A stretch of DNA of 25,880 nucleotides from Bacteroidales bacterium (GCA_017394765.1 JAFPXF010000017.1:1-25880); one strand, 5' to 3'; counted from the first letter of the stretch, positions 1 through 7,393 are shown. Notes: generated by a model from the letters alone, not told the origin. Numbers and translations: made by a program.

Positions 1-2467
1 AGGTGACGCCTTTCACGTCCCACAGGGTGGCATGGGCATCGAAGGAGGTGTTGTTGGCGGCGAAGAGGTTGTCGTTATCCACGGTGAAGGTGCAGTTGGA
101 GAAGCCGCTGAAGTTGTCGCGGACGGTGGTGCCGCTGACGATGTCGGCGTAGGGATAGAACGCCACGGCCCTGCGGTTGTTGTGGAAGGTGGCGTCGAAA
201 GCCTTTATGATGCCGCCAGTGGTGATCGTGCTGTCATCGGGTGCGCTTGTGCGGATGCCGCAAATCGCGTTCTCAATGACGGCGCCGTTACGCAGCACCA
301 CTTTGCCCTGGTTGGCCTCGGTCTGGTGCAGGTTGCTGTGTCCTTCCACGAAGATGCCCTGCCACATCTCACCGAAACAGGCGGAGGTGAGGGTGCCGCC
401 ATCCACAATGAGCTTGCCGCCGGGATTAACAATGATTTTGGCATGATCAGTGCAGTGAATGGTGGTGGTAATGGTGAGAACAGCGTCGGCTTCTATCGTG
501 ACAGTGTGGGCCAGAGAACGTTCAATGTCCCAAAGCAAATTTTGGGTTATGGCGAAGTCTTGCGGAACGACCAGTTGGTACCCAATGCCTGTCGAAAGAA
601 TAGGATTCAGTTGTTTTTCCCGTATGGTTTCACCATCAAAACAAATCCGTACTTTTACCCAATTGCCCGTCGCCTGGTATATAGGACGGACCACTACTGT
701 GGAAGTGCCTTGTCCTGAAACAATGGCCATGTGAGGATTAGTTTCCCATATAATCTCATACCCTTCCGGCACATTGCCTGAAAGCGTATAGGTATATTCG
801 TTACACAATTGCAAGGCTAACGGACCAGAAATGGAATATTCGGTTCCATATATTTTCGCTTCCGCTACTGCCAGAAAGGCGTTCACCATACCATAGCCCA
901 TCTCTTCATTCCATGTCCCGTTAGAATGACCGTTCGTGTTCGAGTAATTGTATCCTCCGATCTTCTGAGCTGTCTTCTCGATGATTTCTTTCACCTGGCT
1001 ATGGGTCAGTTCCGGATTGACAGAAAGGATAAGAGCTGCTAAGCCTGCAACATGAGGACAGGCTGCGGAAGTGCCTCCAAATGCGGAAATATAGTTACCG
1101 GTATCAGCACCTAAAATGCCCATTCTGTCAATTGTGAATACATGGGATCCTGGAGCAACAACACTTAATTTAGATCCGAAAGAACTGGCTCCTTGATCCC
1201 ACTCATCACAAGAATTTGTAATATAATGAGTACCTGCTCTTATTCCACATCGATCTGTAGCTCCAACAGCGATGACATCCGGTAAGTCAGCAGGGTATTC
1301 CACTTGGGAATAATTACAATTTCCTGATGCCACCACCACAATACATCCATTACCTTCGCGACCGTATTCGACAGCATCATTAAATGCTTTATCAATTAAA
1401 GAGTGATGTATGCGGTCCGTCCCCCACGAGTTACTTAATACTTGAGCATGAAATTCTTGCCAAGATTTTCTTATTCCATTTCTTATTCGAGCATTATTGA
1501 ATAATATGTTGGCTTCCCGAACAATTCTTATCGGAACGATAAGAGTATTTGGAGCAACACCAGCACCGCCCTTATTATTATGACTGGATGCAATAATACC
1601 TGCACAAGCTTGACCGTGCCATTGCTGTGAATTATAAGGTCCTCCCTGTCCATATGCTGGAAAACCAAGTAACACCCTGCTTTGCCCTGTGGCACCTTTC
1701 AAATCTTCATGGCTTTCCACGCCGTCGTCTATCACAGCCACCCTTATGCTGTCTCCGAGTTTATTGTAATAGTACTGTAAAAAAGTCCAAGCCTTTTCCG
1801 CTTTTATGTCAACACTTGGAACACCATTTTGCTGACCGGTATTTTTTAACGCCCATTGTTCGTCGAAATTAGGATCAGTGGTTTGCAAACTTGCCTCCGA
1901 ATAAAAATCTGGTGTGGAATATATTACAAATGTAGTATCGTACAATCCGTTTGCGATTTGAAGCAACTGTGTTTCATTTACACATATAATCTTATAGTCT
2001 TTTTCTATACTATCATACTGCAACACCCAGTCTGTAAAGTCAGATAAAAACGGATGTAAATATGAGAAATACAATGTGTCATGTTTGAGTTTTACATACA
2101 ATTCATTGCGGAGCCAGATGCGTTTTTGATTTATTCTTTTTGCATAAGTGATAAAAGCAATATCTGCAGGGTCTTGACAAATATTTGCCGTCAACTGTGT
2201 GAGCGGCATTTTCTTAAGCTTGTCGCTGATAACAATGATATTATCGTCATCAGGCACATAACTCACCGTATCCGAACTGGCAGAGAATATATTTTGTATG
2301 TTTTGAGCGATATAACTCAAATTGTCAATGTCTGACACTATAATGTTAACAGAAGTCGAGTCTTCTTGCCAATAATTAATGCCATTTCCTGCATAATAAT
2401 AATTGTTTTGCGCATTAGAGCACAAAAAACAAAACAATATGAGTCCTGTAAAAAACCATTGTTTCAT
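1..2467 (-). CDS. Subtilisin-like S8 serine protease with beta-helix-like C-terminal region (partial, C-terminus beyond left edge)
   Basis: The frame is open from the ATG at 2467 to the left edge, so at least 822 residues are encoded and the C-terminus is missing. An N-terminal signal peptide (about residues 1-21, ending near CSNAQ) implies export. A roughly 170-residue pro-region follows, then a motif common ahead of secreted subtilases (DEQWALKNTG, about residue 197). The S8 triad is visible: Asp247 in VIDDGV, His284 in QQWHGQ and Ser467 in GGTSAACPHVAG, with the oxyanion Asn in VVASGN near 385. After about residue 500 comes a beta-sandwich-like linker, then, from about 640, short turns rich in Gly, Asn and Val (for example KIIVNPGGKLIVDGG) that suggest a right-handed beta-helix. 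A strong Shine-Dalgarno (AAGGAGG) precedes the start, which lies one base after the upstream lipoprotein stop, so the two are probably co-translated. Large size and secretion suggest a T9SS cargo, but the sorting tail cannot be seen. Confidence 0.92.
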   Translation of the reverse strand, partial: MKQWFFTGLILFCFLCSNAQNNYYYAGNGINYWQEDSTSVNIIVSDIDNLSYIAQNIQNIFSASSDTVSYVPDDDNIIVISDKLKKMPLTQLTANICQDPADIAFITYAKRINQKRIWLRNELYVKLKHDTLYFSYLHPFLSDFTDWVLQYDSIEKDYKIICVNETQLLQIANGLYDTTFVIYSTPDFYSEASLQTTDPNFDEQWALKNTGQQNGVPSVDIKAEKAWTFLQYYYNKLGDSIRVAVIDDGVESHEDLKGATGQSRVLLGFPAYGQGGPYNSQQWHGQACAGIIASSHNNKGGAGVAPNTLIVPIRIVREANILFNNARIRNGIRKSWQEFHAQVLSNSWGTDRIHHSLIDKAFNDAVEYGREGNGCIVVVASGNCNYSQVEYPADLPDVIAVGATDRCGIRAGTHYITNSCDEWDQGASSFGSKLSVVAPGSHVFTIDRMGILGADTGNYISAFGGTSAACPHVAGLAALILSVNPELTHSQVKEIIEKTAQKIGGYNYSNTNGHSNGTWNEEMGYGMVNAFLAVAEAKIYGTEYSISGPLALQLCNEYTYTLSGNVPEGYEIIWETNPHMAIVSGQGTSTVVVRPIYQATGNWVKVRICFDGETIREKQLNPILSTGIGYQLVVPQDFAITQNLLWDIERSLAHTVTIEADAVLTITTTIHCTDHAKIIVNPGGKLIVDGGTLTSACFGEMWQGIFVEGHSNLHQTEANQGKVVLRNGAVIENAICGIRTSAPDDSTITTGGIIKAFDATFHNNRRAVAFYPYADIVSGTTVRDNFSGFSNCTFTVDNDNLFAANNTSFDAHATLWDVKGVT

Positions 2468-2468
2468 A

Positions 2469-2885
2469 TCAATCCTCCTTCTCAATACAAGACAACTTAT
2501 AAATGTGCCAATCCCCTATAGAGTCACATCCATCTGGAATCCCAGCCCATTGGTTATGTCCGCAAGGATGATACGGTTTCACAGAAACTTTAGCCTGAAT
2601 GATTTCGCCAGTCTGATATTCTTTAGGAACAAAGCCACAGACTTTAAAATGCACATATGGACTTCTCCAATTATTGTCGTGAATGGCACTGTCTGGCACA
2701 TCTATAGGTATCAGATGTGCCACTATAGTGTAATGTTGTTTGTTACACCAGTTTTGATAAAGATAGGGCTCTTCCAAATACACAATTTTATAAGAATCAG
2801 ATAGTTCGCAGTTTGTTTTAACACAGGATACAAATCCTATCCCTGCAAGGGTCAACCATACAAGCGCAACGATTTTCTTTTTCAT
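2469..2885 (-). CDS. Small putative lipoprotein upstream of the subtilase
   Basis: The protein has 138 residues. It starts with a basic n-region (MKKK), a hydrophobic stretch and a lipobox-like GFVSC with the candidate lipidated Cys at 21. The mature part (about 118 residues) holds several Cys residues and many aromatics (YLYQNW, HPCGHNQW), suggesting a compact disulfide-containing extracytoplasmic domain. I do not recognise the family. The stop codon is one base from the start of the subtilase gene, so the pair is almost certainly one operon. A role as partner, chaperone or inhibitor of the protease is possible but is inferred only from position. An AT-rich leader of about 100 nt with a -7 box at 2991-2999 precedes it. 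Confidence 0.8.
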   Translation of the reverse strand: MKKKIVALVWLTLAGIGFVSCVKTNCELSDSYKIVYLEEPYLYQNWCNKQHYTIVAHLIPIDVPDSAIHDNNWRSPYVHFKVCGFVPKEYQTGEIIQAKVSVKPYHPCGHNQWAGIPDGCDSIGDWHIYKLSCIEKED

Positions 2886-2985
2886 ATCTTTTTAATTTTA
2901 GAGTTCTTGGGACCTCTCTTTTTACCATTTTCCCCGCCACATCTCCAGACCTTGCGAGGTCCGTTGAACAGAATCTGAAGGTATG
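2886..2985 (-). promoter_or_regulatory. 5' leader with two mutually exclusive hairpins
   Basis: This is the predicted untranslated leader of the lipoprotein-subtilase operon. In the transcript GACCT (2948-2952 on the plus strand) can pair locally with AGGTC (2957-2961) around a 4-nt loop. The overlapping GAGGTCC (2956-2962) can instead pair over 7 bp with GGACCTC at 2910-2916, nearer the start codon. The two pairings compete. Whether this regulates translation is an inference; no known riboswitch motif was recognised. Confidence 0.3.
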
Positions 2986-2990
2986 GCGTG

Positions 2991-2999
2991 GCAAAGTTA
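2991..2999 (-). promoter_or_regulatory. Bacteroidetes-type -7 promoter box for the lipoprotein-subtilase operon
   Basis: On the minus strand the bases read TAACTTTGC, matching the Bacteroidetes -7 consensus TAnnTTTG, in an AT-rich stretch about 106 bp upstream of the lipoprotein ATG. No convincing TTTG -33 box was found at the usual spacing. Confidence 0.6.
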
Positions 3000-3071
3000 C
3001 ATAATATTAATTGAATAACAGTTAGTTGCGTTTTTTTCCATATATTTCACGTTGGCATGAAACAAAATGTA

Positions 3072-3094
3072 GTGCCGTCACAATGTGGCGGCAC
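3072..3094 (-). terminator. Hairpin downstream of the Cys-rich lipoprotein, probable terminator
   Basis: GTGCCG and CGGCAC are perfect arms, extended inward by T-G, C-G, A-T and C-G pairs around a 3-nt loop. In the minus-strand transcript the stem is followed by TACATTTTGTTT, a weak U-rich tract. It lies about 100 bp beyond the stop of the gene ending at 3194. The rest of the 2886-3193 gap holds the operon leader and promoter described separately and a GC-rich spacer (3100-3180) with minor GCCC/GGGC complementarity; no gene is seen. Confidence 0.5.
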
Positions 3095-3193
3095 AACTTC
3101 CCCCGCCCCGCCGGTTTCATGCGGGACGGGCAGATAGGGGATGCGCTTTGTGGGGTGTTCTGCCCCGAAAATGTTTAGTCATGTCAGGGCATT

Positions 3194-3697
3194 TTAATCA
3201 TTCTCGTATGCCGCCGCTTCGCTGAAGAACAGCCCCGTGAAGGTGAACTGCAGGGTGGTGGAGTCGCGATAGACCATCTGTCCGGGGATGTTCAGGTAAG
3301 TGCTTTTTCCGCCATAGACAGCCACTATGCACAGAGAGCGTGCAGGCATCAAGAAGAAGTCCTCGTTGGTCAAGTCCGTAATATCCTCCACAACAGCATT
3401 ATAAGTGCTGTCTCCTTGTAACTCCAACGACACCGCAGCCGATGCCGCACACTGATCGCCACGTCCCATACAATCCACATGTATCAGCTTCCCATTTCTA
3501 AGGACGCACCCTTGACATTCTGCAGAGGTATGCCCGACATACATTGATAATTGATACATGTTTCCCGTTCTGCAGCTGTCTGAAAGAAGGTACGCATGAT
3601 CGGGTGGAATGGGATTGACGCTTTCTTTTAAATCCTCGTGTTGGCAGGAAAACACAAACATTGCCAACAAAAATACAAACAAAAATGTCTTTTTCAT
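3194..3697 (-). CDS. Cys-rich putative lipoprotein divergent from the LytTR regulator
   Basis: The protein has 167 residues from the ATG at 3697. A longer TTG-started frame from 3712 exists, but the ATG gives a standard lipoprotein signal (MKKTF, hydrophobic core, lipobox VFSC with Cys18). The mature domain carries a spaced Cys cluster (AECQGCVLRNGK, then HVDCMGRGDQC) that looks like a disulfide or metal site, followed by a beta-rich C-terminal half. I do not recognise a named family. The gene is divergent from the membrane LytTR regulator and shares a repeat-filled intergenic region with it, so it is a good candidate for direct control by that regulator. Confidence 0.82.
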   Translation of the reverse strand: MKKTFLFVFLLAMFVFSCQHEDLKESVNPIPPDHAYLLSDSCRTGNMYQLSMYVGHTSAECQGCVLRNGKLIHVDCMGRGDQCAASAAVSLELQGDSTYNAVVEDITDLTNEDFFLMPARSLCIVAVYGGKSTYLNIPGQMVYRDSTTLQFTFTGLFFSEAAAYEND

Positions 3698-3709
3698 ATT
3701 TTTTTTTGA

Positions 3710-3717
3710 CAAAAATA
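3710..3717 (-). promoter_or_regulatory. -7 box of the Cys-rich lipoprotein
   Basis: The minus strand reads TATTTTTG (TAnnTTTG consensus), 12 bp upstream of the ATG at 3697. A TTTG lies further upstream, but its spacing is shorter than usual. The direct repeats at 3755-3786 begin about 38 bp upstream of this box, a position typical of activator sites. Confidence 0.5.
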
Positions 3718-3754
3718 AACATTATATTCTTTCAAAAATCGTCCTTTGCCCCTA

Positions 3755-3894
3755 TATGACGAAATTATGACGAAATTATGACGAAACGGAAAAAGTGAGA
3801 CTGCCTTGTTTTTGAATTTATGCATAAACGGTTAAAAATCAGTATTTTAATGTTGTTTTGTTTATATCTTAAAAAAAGTGAAAATATGACGAAA
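3755..3894. repeat. Four copies of TATGACGAAA, three phased at 11 bp
   Basis: Copies of TATGACGAAA begin at 3755, 3766 and 3777, exactly 11 bp apart, so they lie on one face of the helix. A fourth copy begins at 3885. They lie between the divergent promoters of the lipoprotein and the LytTR regulator. LytTR regulators are known to bind pairs of direct repeats about two helical turns apart, and the first and third copies are 22 bp apart. Binding by the adjacent regulator is inferred. Confidence 0.75.
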
Positions 3895-3928
3895 ATGAGA
3901 GAGCCTTGCAGAAAATGAGAGAGCCTTG
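3891..3928. repeat. Tandem 18-bp direct repeat with 20-bp period
   Basis: GAAAATGAGAGAGCCTTG occurs at 3891-3908 and again at 3911-3928. A degenerate third copy (GAAAAAGTGAGACTGCCTTG) is at 3789-3808. The first perfect copy overlaps the fourth TATGACGAAA. The block lies about 67-104 bp upstream of the regulator's -7 box and could be an operator for autoregulation or for a second DNA-binding protein. Confidence 0.7.
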
Positions 3929-3994
3929 TCGCCAAAACACTTCCAAAAAGGGACAAAATACAAGGTCTTTTCCACCCGTTTCGAAATAATTTTA

Positions 3995-4002
3995 TACTTT
4001 TG
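3995..4002 (+). promoter_or_regulatory. -7 box of the LytTR regulator gene
   Basis: TACTTTTG matches TAnnTTTG and ends 18 bp upstream of the ATG at 4021. Transcription should begin just downstream, so a TTG codon at 4000 inside this box cannot be the start. The leader would be very short. Confidence 0.6.
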
Positions 4003-4020
4003 CCGGATTGTTACAACAAC

Positions 4021-5124
4021 ATGAAAGGAAGCTCTTCATTTTGGAATATTGCCGGCCATGCGGCATTCTGTGTGTTCCTCCTCGTCTTTTTCGGGAGAAA
4101 CTGCCAGCTTCGTCCCGCCGCATTCGGAGCCTTCTACAAGGAATACCTCTCCGGCCTTATCCTCATTGCGATGATTTATGCCAACTACCTGTTCCTGATA
4201 CCAAACCTGTACCTGAAAGGGAAACGCTTTCTGTTCTGGTTGTTCGCCCTGATAACCGTTGTCGCTTCCGGAATGGTGGAAATGATCATGGTGAGCCCCA
4301 ACATACAACATTGTTTTGTGGGAGAAGAAGACCGAATCCTCCTTGGGGAATGGTTTCATTACTTCTCCTTGGTTGTGCTCAGGAATTTCGGCTTTTTCTG
4401 CTTCTTTTTCATGCTTCGCATCTTTGAACATGAACGGAGACAAAACAATGAGCTGTGCCAAGCTGTCAGAAAAAACAACTTTGTTGATGCCCGCAACGAA
4501 GATAATGTATGCACGACTGTTCACATGGGATCTATTCTCTATTGTGAGCAACAAGAGAATTACACGCATATATACGATATACAAGGACAATCCTTTTCCC
4601 GTTATTGTTCCTTGAAGAAATTTGCCGATTTTTGGGGAGAGGAGTTCTGTCTTCGCATTTCCAAACGGCATCTTGTGGCGCGAGAGTACATCCAATCTTG
4701 CTCTTCTGAAAATGTAACACTGTATGCTGAAAGCACGTGTAGAATCATCACTCTTCCGATATCGTCCGGCATCAAGGAGAAGTTAGATCATATTATTGAA
4801 AACAAGGAGGCTCCGACATCCGAGACGGATCTTGAAAAGACTCCACCTGCGGTTTCCCACCCACAAGAAAAGGTCATAAATCCTGATGACATGGGGAAGA
4901 AGGCCCGGACGGTTTACGAATACATCAAAAATCACCCCAACTGTCGTAAAGAAGAAATGCTCAAAGACTTGCGTTTTTCGGACGGTACTATGACTCGCTA
5001 CCTCGGCCTGTTGAAAGCCAAGGGTTTCATCCAATTCGAAGGAAACTGGAAGACCGGCGGCTACAAGGCCGTCAACAACCCGCCGGAAGAAAAGGAAAAG
5101 GAAGCAGAGCGGGGTGAAGAGTGA
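4021..5124 (+). CDS. Membrane-anchored LytTR transcription regulator with C-terminal winged helix
   Basis: The 367-residue protein begins with four hydrophobic helices (about 10-26, 43-63, 69-91, 113-133). Their arrangement resembles the sensor region of LytS/YehU-type histidine kinases (YANYLFLIPNLYLKGK), but no His-box or ATPase domain follows. A LytTR DNA-binding domain spans about 164-256, recognisable from SILYCEQQENYTHIYD, SLKKFADFW, RISKRHLVAREYI and LPISSGIK. After a linker, residues about 293-350 read as a winged helix-turn-helix (VYEYIKNHPNCRKEEMLKDL, MTRYLGLLKAKGFIQ). The tail is charged. It therefore looks like a one-component membrane regulator that joins sensing to two potential DNA-binding modules. 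The start at 4021 is chosen because the upstream TTG overlaps the promoter. It converges with the glycosyltransferase gene, with 4 bp between stops. Confidence 0.88.
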   Translation: MKGSSSFWNIAGHAAFCVFLLVFFGRNCQLRPAAFGAFYKEYLSGLILIAMIYANYLFLIPNLYLKGKRFLFWLFALITVVASGMVEMIMVSPNIQHCFVGEEDRILLGEWFHYFSLVVLRNFGFFCFFFMLRIFEHERRQNNELCQAVRKNNFVDARNEDNVCTTVHMGSILYCEQQENYTHIYDIQGQSFSRYCSLKKFADFWGEEFCLRISKRHLVAREYIQSCSSENVTLYAESTCRIITLPISSGIKEKLDHIIENKEAPTSETDLEKTPPAVSHPQEKVINPDDMGKKARTVYEYIKNHPNCRKEEMLKDLRFSDGTMTRYLGLLKAKGFIQFEGNWKTGGYKAVNNPPEEKEKEAERGEE

Positions 5125-5128
5125 ACAA

Positions 5129-6241
5129 TCAGAGCAATTCCAACAGTTTCATTGCGTTGGCTCTGTTGTCATATAGGGTTGACAGGAATTGTTGACGCTT
5201 CTGATCTTCTTTTTCCGAGAAAGGGTTGCCCCAAAGTTGCCCGATAGCGGCTATCATCGAGGGGCCGTCTTCCGCCACCGTGCAAAGCGCGCCCAAATCG
5301 GTGCCGCTCACCATGTCACCGTTCACAACACAGTGCCGCCCTTGGTAAAGGGCGTTCAATAATTTGAGTTTCAATCCTGTAGGCTGGTGTGTGACCAGCA
5401 CATTGATATGGGCGTTCCGTATCAGATCCCTCATCTCCTCCTCTGTCACGTTGGCGTGAAGTTTCACGGAAGACACCTCGTTGATACGGTCGCGAAGCGG
5501 TTGCGAGGGATTGAGCCCCGCAATGACACAGGGTATGGACAACTTTGAAAACACATTGTCCAACAGCCAGTTGGCAGCCTCCTCGTTTTCGCGCACCGAG
5601 AGATTGCCGTGATAGAGCACATACTCTCCCCTACCCGCTTGCGCCGTAACCTTGTCGGTGGCGCAGGAGGGCGGCAGCAGCGTCACGTTGGCATAGCGTG
5701 CCGAAAGGGATGCAGCATCCTTCTCCGTGATGGCCAAAATGCCCGAAGCCCGTTCCAAAACCGGCTCATAACGCTCCAACTTGCGAGCTTCCATCATGTA
5801 ATAGCATCGCTTCCACCATTTTTTCTCTGCCCGCCCCAACTGGCGGTAATAGTCCTGCTCGATGTTGTGCATCCGCACGAAAATCCTGCGCTCCCTCAGG
5901 GATTCTTCCTCCAACAATGCCGCGGTGTGGATGCCTTCGCAAAGAATGGGGTAATCGTCCTGCAACAGTCTGTTCACAAGTTCCTTGGAGCGTCTCGATG
6001 CTACGATGTAGGGACGGCGGCCGAACTGCCGCAACAGCGAAGTGTCACGTTTGTAATAATGTACTTCATGGCAGAAGTCCAAGGCTTCCTGTTCCCCTCT
6101 TCCGTATTCATAGCAGTGCAGATGCACCTTCACGCCTGCCTCCGAGAGGGCGCGGGCACGGTAAAAGACATCAATGACCCCTCCATAGTTGGCGGGCCAA
6201 GGCACGTCAAAGGATACTATGTGCAGATGCGGGTCGTTCAT
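5129..6241 (-). CDS. Glycosyltransferase, GT4-like (GT-B fold)
   Basis: The 370-residue product has the two-domain layout of GT-B enzymes. An N-terminal acceptor-side loop, NYGGVIDVFYRA (residues 18-29), is followed by a nucleotide-sugar domain beginning near LYHGNLSVREN (209-219). The usual GT4 donor-site element appears as THQPTGLKLKLLNALYQG (284-301), where the glutamate of the EX7E motif is replaced by Asn296. It probably adds a sugar to a surface glycan or glycoprotein at the cytoplasmic side of the inner membrane; donor and acceptor cannot be told. Its ATG overlaps the stop of the preceding glycosyltransferase gene (ATGA at 6238-6241), so the two are translationally coupled. Confidence 0.9.
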   Translation of the reverse strand: MNDPHLHIVSFDVPWPANYGGVIDVFYRARALSEAGVKVHLHCYEYGRGEQEALDFCHEVHYYKRDTSLLRQFGRRPYIVASRRSKELVNRLLQDDYPILCEGIHTAALLEEESLRERRIFVRMHNIEQDYYRQLGRAEKKWWKRCYYMMEARKLERYEPVLERASGILAITEKDAASLSARYANVTLLPPSCATDKVTAQAGRGEYVLYHGNLSVRENEEAANWLLDNVFSKLSIPCVIAGLNPSQPLRDRINEVSSVKLHANVTEEEMRDLIRNAHINVLVTHQPTGLKLKLLNALYQGRHCVVNGDMVSGTDLGALCTVAEDGPSMIAAIGQLWGNPFSEKEDQKRQQFLSTLYDNRANAMKLLELL

Positions 6242-7350
6242 GTGGCTTGGATAAAAGAGAGCAGGTTTTGTTCCTCATTTTCCCAACAGAGCTCCCGGGC
6301 GGCCTTGGCGAGGTTCTCCTTCCATTGGCGGCGGCGTTCCCCATCGGCCAAAGCCTCGCGCACGGTGCGCGCAATGCACTCGGGGGTGTGTTCGTCAATG
6401 AAAAGGCCAAGGTCGTATTGCCGGATGATTTTCTCGATTTCCACCAAATGCGAGGCCACGATGGGCACGCCCGCCTGGATGTAATCGAAGAGTTTGTTGG
6501 GGAGGCTGAAGCGATAATTCAGATTGGTGTCCTTGTCGAGGGTGAAGCCCACCTCGGCGAGCCGGGTGTGTGCCATCATGTCCGCGTAGGGCATGCGGGG
6601 CAGGAAGCTGATGCGCTCTTCGATGTGCAGCTCCCGCGTCATCTCCTTGAGGAGAGGGAGCACATCGCCGCCGCCGATGACCATGAGGTGGCAGTCGCCA
6701 AGCAAAGCCATGGCCTGCACCAATTCCTCGGCACCGCGCTGGATGTTGATGCCGGAGCCTTGGAGCACGAGCAAGTGCTTGTCGGCAGGCAGCCCCAACT
6801 TGGCGCGGTCGCCGGCGGGGGGCAGTGCGCGGCGCATGGGGATGTTGCGCACCACAGCGACCTCAACGCCGTACTTGTCGCGAAACAGCTCCGCGATGGA
6901 CTCGTTCACCGTGATGAGCCGTCCGAGGCGCGGCACAGCAAATCCTTCGATACGCTTCCATACACGTTGCACACGAGGACGATGCACCACCTCCGGTGTC
7001 TCCGTGAAATACTCGTGGCTGTCCAGAATCATCTTGCAACGCTTTATGCGCGAAACGAACCAGTTGGGCAGCACCGTGTCCAAGTCGTTGGAGAAGAGCA
7101 TGTCGGCGCGGTGAAACAGCAGAAAAAGGAAAAGACGGATATTGTACTCGGCATAGAAGAGCGGCCCCTTCTCGAAGAGCAGCCGCATGCGGCGTGTCTT
7201 GTACGGACGCACGTCCATGGGCGGGCTCTTGCGTTGCCGGCGGCCCACCAAAAGAACTGCATAGCCCGCCTTTTGCAGGGCCATGCAGTTTTTGTTGACA
7301 CGCTGGTCGGTGACCAGGTCGTTGATTACCGAGACAATGGCGGTTTTCAT
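6238..7350 (-). CDS. Glycosyltransferase, GT4 family
   Basis: The product has 370 residues. Recognisable elements are the N-terminal strand MKTAIVSVINDLVTDQRV, the DSHEYFTETPE segment (110-120) common in GT4 enzymes with a Rossmann N-domain, the donor-domain start LLVLQGSGINIQRGAEEL (193-210), and SLPNKLFDYIQAGVPIVAS (282-300), the counterpart of the EX7E region with Asp289 in place of the more usual Glu. It likely works with the next gene, whose start overlaps its stop by 4 bp, in building the same glycan. Upstream lie pepP and queD, which are functionally unrelated and probably only share transcription. Confidence 0.92.
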   Translation of the reverse strand: MKTAIVSVINDLVTDQRVNKNCMALQKAGYAVLLVGRRQRKSPPMDVRPYKTRRMRLLFEKGPLFYAEYNIRLFLFLLFHRADMLFSNDLDTVLPNWFVSRIKRCKMILDSHEYFTETPEVVHRPRVQRVWKRIEGFAVPRLGRLITVNESIAELFRDKYGVEVAVVRNIPMRRALPPAGDRAKLGLPADKHLLVLQGSGINIQRGAEELVQAMALLGDCHLMVIGGGDVLPLLKEMTRELHIEERISFLPRMPYADMMAHTRLAEVGFTLDKDTNLNYRFSLPNKLFDYIQAGVPIVASHLVEIEKIIRQYDLGLFIDEHTPECIARTVREALADGERRRQWKENLAKAARELCWENEEQNLLSFIQAT

Positions 7351-7365
7351 ATTGGGTTGTGCGTT

Positions 7366-7393
7366 GTAGAGACGCGCCAGGGCACGTCTCTAC
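7366..7393. repeat. Intergenic palindrome overlapping the pepP stop codon
   Basis: GTAGAGACG (7366-7374) and CGTCTCTAC (7385-7393) are perfect arms. After one mismatch a further GCC/GGC pairing extends the stem around a 2-nt loop. The pepP TAG stop (7390-7392 on the plus strand) lies inside one arm, so the palindrome supplies the end of the gene. GTAGAGACG-type palindromes recur between genes in Bacteroidetes and other phyla, from general knowledge. No U-tract follows, so it is not a classical terminator. Confidence 0.75.

Noticed and set aside
32..718. 228-residue open frame on the plus strand
   Set aside because: It overlaps the beta-helix part of the subtilase in antisense and has no start signal or recognisable domain.
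3710..3712. TTG start giving a longer N-terminus for the Cys-rich lipoprotein
   Set aside because: The codon falls within the -7 promoter box; the ATG at 3697 gives a standard lipoprotein signal.
3891..3928. Possible mini-CRISPR
   Set aside because: The gap between copies is 2 bp, which is a tandem duplication or operator pattern rather than repeat-spacer units.
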